Assembly: GCF_900170025.1 (NCBI RefSeq) | Contig: NZ_FWEX01000006.1 | Location: 3,384,004-3,448,003, forward strand | Direction of reading: 5' to 3' | Length of the DNA stretch: 64,000 nucleotides | Origin: Nitrospira sp. ND1 | Lineage (GTDB): Bacteria > Nitrospirota > Nitrospiria > Nitrospirales > Nitrospiraceae | Made by a program: the position numbers and the translations under genes | Notes under the pieces: model-generated | What the model saw: only the letters and a program-made list of their open reading frames with translations | Told to the model about the DNA's origin: nothing | Database searches by the model: none | Shown here: positions 19,349-28,045 of the stretch, piece after piece | Layout of the letters: the number at the start of each line of letters is the position of its first letter | Numbering within the stretch: position 1 is the first letter of the stretch

Positions 19349-20229
19349 AGTTTGGAAGTGTGGCCATCATCGGACGGTCGAATGTCGGGAAATCGACGCT
19401 CCTCAATCGTCTGCTGAAAGAAAAAATCGCCATTGTCTCCGACAAGCCGCAGACCACCAGGACGCGGATTCTGGGTGTGGCGCATGTTGAGGGCGCTCAA
19501 ATTGTGTTTCTCGATACGCCTGGGTTTCACGAACCGCATCACTTGTTGAATCGCCGCATGGTGCGCACGACACTGGACACCTTCGACGATGCCGATGTGC
19601 TGTATGTGGTGGTCGAAGCCACCGCTCAGCCAGGCCCTGGCGATCTCGCCGTCATCGAACATGTGAAGCAGGCGGTTGCCAAGCAGGCGCGGCCGGTGGT
19701 GCTAGTGATCAATAAAGTCGATCTGGTGAACAAGTCGCGGTTGTTGCCATTGATGGAGCAGTATCTGCGGATTTTCCCCTGGACGGAAATCGTTCCGGTC
19801 TCGGCGGAAACCGCGGACAATGTGGATCGCCTGTTGTCGGTGACGGTGTCGCTCCTGGCGGAAGGTGAGGCGACGTTTGGCGACGATGTGGTCACGGATC
19901 AATCGATGCGCACCCTCGCGGCGGAACTGATCCGGGAGAAAATTCTGCAGCAGACCTACGAAGAGGTGCCTCACTCGGTGGCGGTCGAGATCGAGGAGTT
20001 TATCGAGACCAAGAAATTGACCAAGATCGGCGCCGTGGTGCTGGTCGAGAAAGAGTCGCAGAAAGGCATTCTGATCGGCAAACACGGCGAACGTCTCAAG
20101 CTGGTGGGGACGGCGGCCCGGGAAGATATGGAACGCCTGTTCGGGACGAAGGTCTTTTTGAAGGTCTGGGTCAAAGTGCGCGAATCCTGGCGGGAAGACG
20201 AACAAACGCTTGCGGAGTTAGGTTATTAA
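19345..20229 (+). CDS. era: GTPase Era
   Basis: Ribosome-assembly GTPase acting on the 3' end of 16S rRNA in the 30S subunit; 294 residues. It has G1 GRSNVGKST (10-18; many homologues read RPNVGKS), DTPGF (G3), NKVD (G4), PVSAETADNVDRL (G5 region) and a C-terminal KH domain with GVLI-like GILIGKHGERLKLVG. Translation is probably coupled to the ftsB-like gene through ATGA. The C-terminal end AELGY is typical of Era. Confidence 0.97.
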   Translation: MKFGSVAIIGRSNVGKSTLLNRLLKEKIAIVSDKPQTTRTRILGVAHVEGAQIVFLDTPGFHEPHHLLNRRMVRTTLDTFDDADVLYVVVEATAQPGPGDLAVIEHVKQAVAKQARPVVLVINKVDLVNKSRLLPLMEQYLRIFPWTEIVPVSAETADNVDRLLSVTVSLLAEGEATFGDDVVTDQSMRTLAAELIREKILQQTYEEVPHSVAVEIEEFIETKKLTKIGAVVLVEKESQKGILIGKHGERLKLVGTAAREDMERLFGTKVFLKVWVKVRESWREDEQTLAELGY

Positions 20230-20332
20230 CGACCTCACCATCCAACCGCCCGAGCCTGCGCGACTTCCTGATCGGGAGCCGCTCGGGAAAGATGCGTCTC
20301 GTGACGCCGGCGGCGGACAGGCTAAGCCCGAC

Positions 20333-21670
20333 GTGCGGCTGGTCTCCATTCAGCGGCTTCTGCGCCGTGGCGCCATCACCAATCTGGCCAAGATGCTGGC
20401 GCGCATGCATCCGGCGGATATTGCCAACGTCATCGACCATCTTTCCTCACTGAAAGAAAAACGAGAAATCTTCGAACTGGTGCGCGGAGACGTCAAGCGT
20501 GGGCAGGTGCTCAGCGAATTGGACGGCGAGAGCATCACGCTGGTGTTGTCCGATCTGCTGCCTTCCGATGCCGCCTGGTTGTTGAAAGACCTTGGTTCCG
20601 ACGATATCGCCTACATTTTGAGTGTGATTCCGAACGATCGCGCCAAGGAGATCCTGGCGCTGATGCGGACGGAGGACTCCACTGAAATCGCCGACCTGCT
20701 GAAGTATCCCAAAGGCACGGCCGGCGGCATCATGACCACCGAGTTTTTCGCGCTCTTCGAGGATGCCACGGCGCAGGAAGCCATTCGTCGCTTGCAGCAG
20801 GCCACCGACGCGGAAATGGTGTTCTACATCTATGTAACGGACAAGGAGGACCGGCTTGTCGGTGTGTTATCGCTCCGCCAATTACTGACCGTCCCACCGG
20901 CGACTCCGTTAAAGAACATCATGACCCGGGATCTGATCAGCGTGGCCGTGGACATGGATCAGGAGGAGGTCTCGCGCCAGGTCGCGAGCTACAACCTGCT
21001 GGCCATTCCGGTGGTGGAGAAAGACGGCAAATTGGTCGGCATCATCACGGTAGACGACGTCGTCGATGTCATCCGTGAAGAAGCGACCGAAGACATGTTG
21101 AAAATGGCCGGCGCCATCGAAGAGGATGCGATGTTCAAGTCCTCCAGCATGGCCGCTGCTCGTGTGCGCCTGCCCTGGCTCTTTACCAATCTCGTCGGGA
21201 GCCTTCTGTCCGGCATGCTGTTGTGGATGTTCCGGTATACCATTCAGGAAGTGGTGGCCATCGTCAGTTTTATCCCCGTCATCGCGGCCATGGGGGGCAA
21301 CGTCGGGTTACAGTCCTCCACGCTGATTATTCGAGGGCTCGCCACCGGCCTGGTGGAACTCACCGACGTGTGGAAGATTTTCTTTCGCGAAGCGAAGATT
21401 GCCTTTTTGATGGGCATTGCCTGTAGTCTGATGCTGACGGTGGTGGGCTGGCTGTGGCATCAGGTCTTTTTGGGCATGGTGGTCGGTGTGTCGCTCATTA
21501 CGGCGTTCCTGGTCTCGACGAGTATGGCGACGGTGATGCCGATCGTCTTGAAGCGGATGGGCGTGGATCCTGCCGTCGCCGCCGGTCCGTTCGTGACGAC
21601 GGCCAATGACATCACCGGCATTGCTATTTACCTCACGCTGGCGACGATCTTCCTCGAGCAAATTCGATAA
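20333..21670 (+). CDS. mgtE: MgtE-type magnesium channel
   Basis: Inner-membrane Mg2+ channel, 445 residues. It has the N-terminal helical Mg-sensing domain (RMHPADIANVIDHLSSLKEKREIFE), two CBS domains (about 130-255, e.g. IMTTEFFALFEDATAQEAI and IITVDDVVDVIREEATEDM), and a C-terminal five-helix pore domain with AAMGGNVGLQSSTL and FVTTANDITGIAIYL. The start is GTG 20333. The frame stays open upstream to 20222 without a usual start codon, so the true N-terminus could be longer by up to about 35 residues if ATT at 20225 is used. Follows era by about 100 bases. Confidence 0.95.
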   Translation: MRLVSIQRLLRRGAITNLAKMLARMHPADIANVIDHLSSLKEKREIFELVRGDVKRGQVLSELDGESITLVLSDLLPSDAAWLLKDLGSDDIAYILSVIPNDRAKEILALMRTEDSTEIADLLKYPKGTAGGIMTTEFFALFEDATAQEAIRRLQQATDAEMVFYIYVTDKEDRLVGVLSLRQLLTVPPATPLKNIMTRDLISVAVDMDQEEVSRQVASYNLLAIPVVEKDGKLVGIITVDDVVDVIREEATEDMLKMAGAIEEDAMFKSSSMAAARVRLPWLFTNLVGSLLSGMLLWMFRYTIQEVVAIVSFIPVIAAMGGNVGLQSSTLIIRGLATGLVELTDVWKIFFREAKIAFLMGIACSLMLTVVGWLWHQVFLGMVVGVSLITAFLVSTSMATVMPIVLKRMGVDPAVAAGPFVTTANDITGIAIYLTLATIFLEQIR

Positions 21671-21724
21671 TGATGCGCGGTGGGTCTCCTCGTTTCCCTG
21701 TCATCCTTCACGCTGGGTGGTGAG

Positions 21725-22483
21725 ATGCCGTTGGTGAAGACTGCTGCCATCGTGCTGCACAGCCGAAAGTGGGGTGAGGCCGACCGGATCGTCACGTTCT
21801 ATACGATGCGTATAGGCAAGTTGCGCGGGGTCGCGCGCGGCGCGCGTCGGTTGAAGAGCCGTCTCGGCGGGATGATCGAGCCCTTTACCCTCTGCCAGCT
21901 GGATCTGTTTGAGAAGCCCGGCGATTCACTCTACCGGATTTCACAGGTCGCGCTGGATGAGCCGTTCGCCAAATTTCGAGACGATCTGACCCTCATGACC
22001 GCCGCGGGGCGCATGGTCAACCTTGTGAGTGCCGTCATGGCGGAAGGCGATCCGGAGCCGCGGGTATTTGAGATGTTGGAGTCGGGGTTACGCACGTTGT
22101 TGGAGAGTCGGGACGCGGCATGGACGACCTTATTGTTCCAGATTCGTCTGTTGGGGATGACGGGGTTCCGGCCGCAAACCGAGCAGTGTGCGACCTGCGG
22201 CCAAGTGCATCGAAGTCCGCTCCCGCAATTTTCACCCATGGCCGGGGGGATCGTGTGCGAGCGGTGCGCGAGCCGTCAGCCGTTTCGTTGTACGGCGTTG
22301 TCCCGCGGAAGCGTCGCATTTCTCCATCAAGCGTTGCATATGCAGCCGGCGCTCTTGAATCGGTTGCATGCGGCCGGCCAGGTGCGGACTGAAGTCGAGT
22401 CGGCCATAGAAAGTTATGTCACGGTGGTGGCGGGGCGACGGCTTCCGCCGGTCGATTTTTTGACCAGTGGAAGCCCTGCGTAA
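21725..22483 (+). CDS. recO: DNA repair protein RecO
   Basis: Recombination mediator that helps load RecA on SSB-coated DNA with RecR; about 252 residues. The N-terminal OB fold starts MPLVKTAAIVLHSRKWGEADRIVTFYT; the helical part holds a zinc site CATCGQ and CERC. I chose ATG 21725 rather than the GTG at 21680, since the family begins with this sequence. It lies about 55 bases after mgtE in the same direction, in an era-recO neighbourhood common to many bacteria. Confidence 0.93.
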   Translation: MPLVKTAAIVLHSRKWGEADRIVTFYTMRIGKLRGVARGARRLKSRLGGMIEPFTLCQLDLFEKPGDSLYRISQVALDEPFAKFRDDLTLMTAAGRMVNLVSAVMAEGDPEPRVFEMLESGLRTLLESRDAAWTTLLFQIRLLGMTGFRPQTEQCATCGQVHRSPLPQFSPMAGGIVCERCASRQPFRCTALSRGSVAFLHQALHMQPALLNRLHAAGQVRTEVESAIESYVTVVAGRRLPPVDFLTSGSPA

Positions 22484-22546
22484 AAAGGCATCCGGTTTGC
22501 GTGTTGCAGGTGTTTTCGGATTTCTAGTAAGGGAGTGTTGCCTGTT

Positions 22547-22903
22547 ATGACTGAGACGGTGTTTGAACCGACCGACATGGAATGGGTGGCGAAGGGTGTC
22601 TTGAGCATCACGTGGAGTGACGGGCACAAGGCGCTCTATCCTGTCCGTTATCTCCGGCAGCATTGCCCGTGCGCCGCCTGTACGGATGAGTGGACGGGAG
22701 AGCTTCGGCTGAAACCGGATGACGTGCCGATGGTGATGATGTTGCAGGATGTGCAGCCGGTGGGACGGTATGCGTTCCAATTTACATGGAGTGACGGGCA
22801 CGATACGGGGATCTATTCCTATACGTTTCTTCGGCGGATGTGCCAGTGCGATGTGTGCCAGCCGGTGAAACCTGTGGAGCCGCGGTCCAGACGGTTGCTC
22901 TGA
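22547..22903 (+). CDS. DUF971 (GBBH-like N-terminal) domain protein
   Basis: 118 residues. The DUF971 domain, related to the N-terminal zinc-binding part of gamma-butyrobetaine hydroxylase, often accompanies Mrp/ApbC iron-sulfur proteins; its own function is not settled. Two near-repeats are visible, each with WSDGH (about residues 23-27 and 81-85) followed by a CxCxxC cluster (C40, C42, C45 and C99, C101, C104). Six Cys in this arrangement could bind zinc or an iron-sulfur cluster. ATG 22547 has AAGGGAG 11 bases upstream; a GTG at 22535 is an alternative. Confidence 0.85.
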   Translation: MTETVFEPTDMEWVAKGVLSITWSDGHKALYPVRYLRQHCPCAACTDEWTGELRLKPDDVPMVMMLQDVQPVGRYAFQFTWSDGHDTGIYSYTFLRRMCQCDVCQPVKPVEPRSRRLL

Positions 22904-22946
22904 TCGGTCGGACGCAGGTGTATGACGGAACGGGAGGTCTACTCAG

Positions 22947-23408
22947 ATGACACAAGCGCGAATCATTGCTGTGGGATGGTGGTGGCTTGTCGCTATCCTC
23001 TCGGCGGGCTGTTCGAGTCTTCCTTCGTTGGATCAGCAAAAACAGCTGGTTCAGCAGGGGGACTATCGAATCCATCAGCTGACCCCGAGAGCTTTCCTTG
23101 AAACCTGGGGGGAACCGACCTATACCCATCAGCAGTTCACGCATTTCTTCGGGATGCAGGACGGGCAACTGATTCCTCAGTCGCGCATGGCGCTCGGAGA
23201 GTCTCCGCAGGGGTGGGAGACGGGGCTTGCCGCGGGCGATGCGTTATTCCTGGCCTATGCCGATCGTGGCCAGTATCTGGTGTTTCTCGATGAGGCGCTT
23301 GTGTACCATGAGGCGATGACGCCCGAGAAGGTTCATGCTGTCGGCAAGACCTGGAAGTACGAATCTCAGTTCAAGACGCGACTCGAATTATCCCCGGCCA
23401 TGAAGTAA
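22947..23408 (+). CDS. Putative lipoprotein of unknown function
   Basis: 153 residues starting with a lipoprotein signal peptide: WWWLVAILSAGCSS places the lipidated cysteine at position 22. The mature part has no motif I recognise (PRAFLETWGEPTYTHQQFTHFFGMQDG). Phrases such as FLETWGEPTY resemble small outer-membrane or periplasmic lipoproteins of the SmpA/BamE-like style, but this is only a resemblance. A Shine-Dalgarno-like GGGAGG precedes the ATG. The stop adjoins the glgA start directly, so co-expression with glgA is likely. Confidence 0.8.
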   Translation: MTQARIIAVGWWWLVAILSAGCSSLPSLDQQKQLVQQGDYRIHQLTPRAFLETWGEPTYTHQQFTHFFGMQDGQLIPQSRMALGESPQGWETGLAAGDALFLAYADRGQYLVFLDEALVYHEAMTPEKVHAVGKTWKYESQFKTRLELSPAMK

Positions 23409-24959
23409 GTGGTGGCGGCTCCTCCTATGATGGCTCCTCCTTCCAATCATCGTCCCCTGAAGATCTGTATGGTGTCCTCCGAGGTCGTACCCTTTGCGAA
23501 GACGGGCGGACTCGCCGATGTGGTCGGAGCCCTCGCGACTGAGTTTGCCAGGTTGGGGCACGATGTCTGCGTTCTACTGCCGGCCTATCGACAGGTCGAT
23601 GCGCTGGGCGATCAGGTGGTCGACTATGCCCGGTTGGCGGTGCCGACCGCGCAGGGGCTGGTAGAGGCGCGTATCCAAGAGCGCACCGGCCCGCATTCGC
23701 ATGTGACAGGTTCTGGACGCCTGCGAGTGTTGACTGTTCGCCACGATGCGTTCTTTTCCCGCTCAGGTCTCTACCAGGAGGCCGGTCACGACTATCCCGA
23801 CAATCTCGAGCGGTTCGCATTTTTTTGTCGGGCCGTCATGGAATTGTTGGTGCACTTCGGTGAAAAGGACGGCTGGCAGGTGGATCTGCTGCATGTGCAT
23901 GATTGGCAAGCCGCCCTGTGTGCAGTCTACTTGCGGACGCTCTATCAAGCGAAGTCCGCCCTCAGCAATATCCGTAGCGTGCTGACCATCCATAATCTGG
24001 GATATCAGGGATTATTTCCGGCTGAACATTTTTCCCTCACCGGCCTGCCTGCCCAGCTGTTTACCCCCGCTGCGCTTGAGTTTTACGGGAAACTGAATCT
24101 CTTAAAAGGAGGGCTTGTCTTCGCCGATCTGCTCACCACAGTAAGTCCCACGTACAGTGAAGAGATTCAGACGCCAGAATATGGTTGTGGGCTGGAAGGG
24201 GTGATCAGCGGGCGGAAGGACGTGCTGCACGGAATCGTGAATGGCATTGATGCTGAGATCTGGAATCCCGCCAAGGATCCCCACCTGCCGACCCAGTATT
24301 CTCTGTCCGATATGTCCGGAAAGGCGCGATCCAAGAAAGGGCTTCAGCGTGAACTGAAGCTTCGTACCGACAAGGGGCCGCTTGTCGGGGTGATTGCGAG
24401 ACTGACCGGTCAGAAGGGTATCGATCTCGTGATCGATATTATTCCGGAACTGATGGAACTCGATGTGCAGGTCGTGATTCTCGGGACCGGAGATGTGAAG
24501 TATGAGCAGCTGGTGCGTGAGTTGGCGGAACGGTATCCTGGGCGACTCGCGGTGCGCAACGTCTTTGACGAAGGGCTGGCCCATCGGATTGAAGCCGGCG
24601 CGGATATGTTTCTCATGCCGTCCCGTTATGAGCCTTGCGGCCTCAGTCAGTTATACAGCCTTCGCTATGGTACTGTTCCTATCGTGAGGAAGACCGGAGG
24701 GTTGGCCGACACTGTGGTCAACTATACACCGAGCGCTTTCAAGGGATCGCGTGTCACCGGTTTCAGCTTTACGGATACCAGCGCGGACTCGCTTTTGACC
24801 TGTCTCTTGCTTGCATTGTCGATCTACCGGAAAAAGGCGGATTGGCACCGCATCGTCAGGGCGGGCATGGAGCAAGATTTGTCGTGGGCTCGATCAGCCG
24901 AGATCTATCTGCGGTTATTTCAGGAGCTGCTTGAAGGGAAAGCGCCGCAGCGGAAGTAG
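23409..24959 (+). CDS. glgA: Glycogen synthase (GT5)
   Basis: Transfers glucose from ADP-glucose (or UDP-glucose) to an alpha-1,4-glucan; 516 residues, GT5 fold. The substrate-binding KTGGLADV lies at 31-38, followed by HVHDWQAAL, TIHNLGYQG, and the C-terminal RLTGQKGIDLV and MPSRYEPCGLSQLYSLRYGTVPIVRKTGGLADTV. The start is uncertain among GTG 23409 (directly after the lipoprotein stop), ATG 23427 and ATG 23430; none has a good Shine-Dalgarno. No other glycogen gene is in the window. Confidence 0.95.
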   Translation: MVAAPPMMAPPSNHRPLKICMVSSEVVPFAKTGGLADVVGALATEFARLGHDVCVLLPAYRQVDALGDQVVDYARLAVPTAQGLVEARIQERTGPHSHVTGSGRLRVLTVRHDAFFSRSGLYQEAGHDYPDNLERFAFFCRAVMELLVHFGEKDGWQVDLLHVHDWQAALCAVYLRTLYQAKSALSNIRSVLTIHNLGYQGLFPAEHFSLTGLPAQLFTPAALEFYGKLNLLKGGLVFADLLTTVSPTYSEEIQTPEYGCGLEGVISGRKDVLHGIVNGIDAEIWNPAKDPHLPTQYSLSDMSGKARSKKGLQRELKLRTDKGPLVGVIARLTGQKGIDLVIDIIPELMELDVQVVILGTGDVKYEQLVRELAERYPGRLAVRNVFDEGLAHRIEAGADMFLMPSRYEPCGLSQLYSLRYGTVPIVRKTGGLADTVVNYTPSAFKGSRVTGFSFTDTSADSLLTCLLLALSIYRKKADWHRIVRAGMEQDLSWARSAEIYLRLFQELLEGKAPQRK

Positions 24960-24984
24960 GGCTCACCTGCGCGAAGCGTAGAGA

Positions 24985-25482
24985 CTACCGGAGAGCGGCC
25001 TGGAGTGTGAGGTCGAGGTACGACAGCCGTTCTCGAGCTTGCGAGGTGTAGTAAGAATAGTCGGATTGTGTCTGGTTTTCTAGCACCAGCCTGAACTCAT
25101 TTCTTGCCAGATCATGTTCTCCGACTGACACGGCCAGATTCCCAGCATGCAGGCTACAGGCAGCGGCCATGGCATGAACGTCCACCGCCAGTCTCGAGGC
25201 CGGCTGGGTCACCATGCTCTTCAGCTTGGTCGGGAGGAAGTTTTCGAGTGGTGCGCGGAAAGCCTGGGCCTGACTGACTTCGCGTAATTTGTGTGAATCG
25301 AGCAGGGCCGATTGGGTTTGATCCGAGGACAGACAATGTGTGTAGGTGCTCCACACATCCATAAATCGGACATTATCGTATCGAACCGAGGTGGTCGCAG
25401 GGTTGGATTGGCAACCAACGACCGACAGGGCAGCAACCAGAATGGCGAGGATGCCGACTCTGATGTCTCGTCTATCGCTCAT
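24985..25482 (-). CDS. Small lipoprotein of unknown function
   Basis: 165 residues. MSDRRDIRVGILAILVAALSVVGCQS is a lipoprotein signal with the modified Cys at 24. The C-terminal half looks helical (HAMAAACSLHAGNLAVSVGEHDLARNEFRLVLE), similar to a tetratricopeptide-type hairpin. The chosen ATG (25480-25482) has a very strong Shine-Dalgarno, GGAGGAGG, seven to fourteen bases upstream; the 71 residues upstream in the open frame are not supported. It converges with glgA, with only 25 bases between stops and no evident terminator. Confidence 0.8.
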   Translation of the reverse strand: MSDRRDIRVGILAILVAALSVVGCQSNPATTSVRYDNVRFMDVWSTYTHCLSSDQTQSALLDSHKLREVSQAQAFRAPLENFLPTKLKSMVTQPASRLAVDVHAMAAACSLHAGNLAVSVGEHDLARNEFRLVLENQTQSDYSYYTSQARERLSYLDLTLQAALR

Positions 25483-26293
25483 GTGCCGCCTCCTCCAATT
25501 CGTGTCTCTTTGTCGAGACAACCAACGTAGTGAGCAAGTGTCGGGCCACGGTTTGCAATCGTAACAAATTGAAATAATTGACCTTAAATTCGTATTTTGA
25601 AGTCGTTCCTGTCTCAATAATATGTCACTGTGTTGAATAGAACACGGAAGATGAGAGCCGGATAGGGATCTTGAATGGCTAAACGGTGGTCGCATCGTGC
25701 CTTCCCTGGCGGTCGACCTAGCCGTCGAGATTGCGCGGATCGCTTTGTGGCGTGATGGGTAGTGTCTGGTGTAGCTGAGTATTCAGGACTGGTTGGCGTT
25801 ATCCTGCGATGTTCTCGGTGGTACCTCGCAAATTGGGTGATAGAGAACTTCTCCATGACCGAGTCCGTGCTCGGCCATCGCTCGCAGGACGACGGATGCG
25901 AGATGGTATTCCTGTGACGATGCGGTGGCGGCAGTGCCCGTCACTGGGCTACTATTCTGCAACTGGGCGGCGGATGTAGCGAAGTGGGGCATCAGTGGTA
26001 GCTAAAGATGAAGGAGCCCATTGTTGGGTGAATGCCCCTCACATGGTTCGGGTAGAGTGCTGGCGGTTGTGGCTCTAGCGAATTTTGTGCGTGGCTGATA
26101 TTGTCGGGAACTCGTGGTGTGCATGTCCTCTGCCGTGTGTCTGGTCATGTAACCCGGCGGCACGCGTTGCTTCAAGCAGCTGGTTCCGCAGATGGGGCGG
26201 TTGTTGCAATCCGACTGCCTGACCGTTTTGACATCTATCCCAGCAGTCAAACCGTATCGAGTGCCATCCTTTTGGTGAAAGGTTCCTCCGCTC
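25483..26293. other. 811-base intergenic region
   Basis: No gene I can support. Short open frames exist on both strands, the most protein-like being minus-strand 25783-25992 (69 codons, with LASVVLRAMAEHGLGHGEV), but it has no clear Shine-Dalgarno or family. An AT-rich patch at about 25,555-25,640 is a likely promoter area for the minus-strand lipoprotein gene. The right part is the leader of the phosphonate cassette and holds an inverted repeat at 26227-26251. Confidence 0.6.
26227..26251 (+). promoter_or_regulatory. Inverted repeat upstream of the PEP mutase gene, possible operator
   Basis: TTTGAC (26227-26232) and GTCAAA (26246-26251) form a perfect 6-base inverted repeat with a 13-base spacer, ending 42 bases before the ATG. 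The size fits a dimeric regulator site. TTGACA within it also matches a -35 hexamer, but no -10 lies at normal spacing. Confidence 0.25.
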
Positions 26294-27928
26294 ATGAATG
26301 CGAGCCAAGCGTTGACCAAGACACGTCAATTCAGAAACCTGCTCCTCTCTGAACAACTGCAGTTCATCTGCGAAGCCCACAACGGACTCAGCGCGAAAAT
26401 CGTCCAAGAGGCCGGGTTCCCCGGTATTTGGGCCAGCGGGCTCTCTATTTCGGCTCAGTTCGGCGTACGTGACAACAATGAGGCCAGCTGGACCCAGGTG
26501 CTTGAAGACTTGGAATTCATGTCCGATGCCACCCGCATTCCGATCCTCCTTGACGGTGACACGGGGTACGGCAATTTCAACAACATGCAGCGGCTCATTC
26601 GCAAACTCGAACAGCGCAACATCGCCGCGGTGTGCATCGAAGATAAGCTGTTCCCCAAGACCAACAGTTTTCTCAAGGGCGATGCGCAGCCGCTCGCCGA
26701 TATGCAGGAATTTTGCGGCAAAATTAAAGCTGGGAAAGATGCGCAGACCGACCCGGATTTTTGCCTGATTGCCAGGGTTGAGGCCTTTATCTGCGGGTGG
26801 GGGCTGGCGGAGGCGCTGCGGCGTGCGGAGGCCTATCATCAGGCGGGCGCGGACGGCATTCTCATTCATAGCGCGCTCTCGGTGCCGGATGAGATCCTCG
26901 CGTTCAAGCGGGAATGGGGCAATCGTTGTCCGGTGGTGATTGTGCCCACGAAATACTATGCGACGCCGACGGATGTGTTTCGGCAGCATGGTTTTTCGAT
27001 GGTGATCTGGGCAAATCATATGCTGCGTGCGGCCGTGGCCAGCATGCAGAAAACCGCGCGCGCGTTGAAGGAGAGTGAGCATCTCCTCTCCATTGAGGAT
27101 AAGGTCGCGCCGGTCTCCGAAATATTTCGGCTGCAGAATGCCGCGGAGTTGCTGGAGGCGGAAGAACGTTATCTGCCCCGAGGTGCCGAGGGCACCTCAG
27201 CGGTAGTATTGGCCGCTTCCCGGGGAGAGGAATTGGGGGAGCTGACCGAGGACCAACCCAAGACCATGGTGAAAGTGCAGGGCGTTCCCATCCTGAGCCA
27301 CATCGTCGATGCGTATAATGCCGTCGGGATTAAAGATATTTTAGTCGTCCGTGGCTATAAGAAAGAGGCGGTGAACCTCCCCAACTTGACGTATATCGAC
27401 AATCTCGAATTTGCTGAGACCGGCGAGTTGGCCTCCTTGTCCCAGGCTTTGCAATCCAGAAAAGGGCGTTTCCAGCCGACGATCGTTTCCTATGGAGATG
27501 TATTGTTCAATAAATATATTCCGCAGGCGTTGTGCCAGGAGCAGGATGACTGCGTGATTTTCGTCGACAGCAACTGGAGGGATCAGAGCAGTTATGCCCG
27601 CTTGGGCGGTTTTGCCGAATGCTCCATTCCGAATTCGCGGAAAGCCTTCAATGCCAAAATCCATCTCAAGCAATTGGGGAAGACCCTTCCCGAAGAGTCG
27701 ATCCATGGAGTCTGGATGGGGTTTCTTAAGCTCTCTTCCAGCGCGGCCAGCCAGGTCAATGATCTCCTGTTGGACATGCTTGCCGATCCAGCGAATCGAA
27801 GGGCCGGCATTCCGCAATTAGTGCAGGCACTTCTGAAACAGGACGTCCCGGTTCGTGTGTTGTATACGGTCGGTCATTGGTTGGATGTCAACAGCCTGGA
27901 GGATGTTGTCCAGGCTGGGAATTTCTGA
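26294..27928 (+). CDS. Phosphoenolpyruvate mutase fused to a nucleotidyltransferase
   Basis: 544 residues in two domains. The N-terminal PEP mutase (about 1-290) rearranges PEP to phosphonopyruvate, forming the C-P bond; it has WASGLS (46-51), DGDTGYGN (87-94), the diagnostic [10 protein letters not shown] (116-125) and RVEAF (161-165). The C-terminal domain (about 300-544) is a sugar/phosphonate nucleotidyltransferase with [20 protein letters not shown] (306-325), a variant of LAAGxGxRLxxLTxxxPK, plus YGDVLFNKY and [13 protein letters not shown]. Such fusions are known to CMP-activate phosphonates before transfer to glycans or lipids. The leader is long. Decarboxylase gene follows after 117 bases. 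Confidence 0.93.
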   Translation: MNASQALTKTRQFRNLLLSEQLQFICEAHNGLSAKIVQEAGFPGIWASGLSISAQFGVRDNNEASWTQVLEDLEFMSDATRIPILLDGDTGYGNFNNMQRLIRKLEQRNIAAVCIEDKLFPKTNSFLKGDAQPLADMQEFCGKIKAGKDAQTDPDFCLIARVEAFICGWGLAEALRRAEAYHQAGADGILIHSALSVPDEILAFKREWGNRCPVVIVPTKYYATPTDVFRQHGFSMVIWANHMLRAAVASMQKTARALKESEHLLSIEDKVAPVSEIFRLQNAAELLEAEERYLPRGAEGTSAVVLAASRGEELGELTEDQPKTMVKVQGVPILSHIVDAYNAVGIKDILVVRGYKKEAVNLPNLTYIDNLEFAETGELASLSQALQSRKGRFQPTIVSYGDVLFNKYIPQALCQEQDDCVIFVDSNWRDQSSYARLGGFAECSIPNSRKAFNAKIHLKQLGKTLPEESIHGVWMGFLKLSSSAASQVNDLLLDMLADPANRRAGIPQLVQALLKQDVPVRVLYTVGHWLDVNSLEDVVQAGNF

Positions 27929-28045
27929 GTTTCCACCCAAGTAGATTCGGTTAGGTGGTTATGGCCGGATGAAAAATCCTGTCTGCAGTAGAAGCACAGG
28001 TGAGGTCCAGCTACACGAGGCGTCCGCTTCAGGAGATACGACGGC

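Noticed and set aside
25783-25992. 69-codon minus-strand frame in the gap before the PEP mutase gene
   Set aside because: Partly protein-like wording but no ribosome site, no family and no neighbour support.
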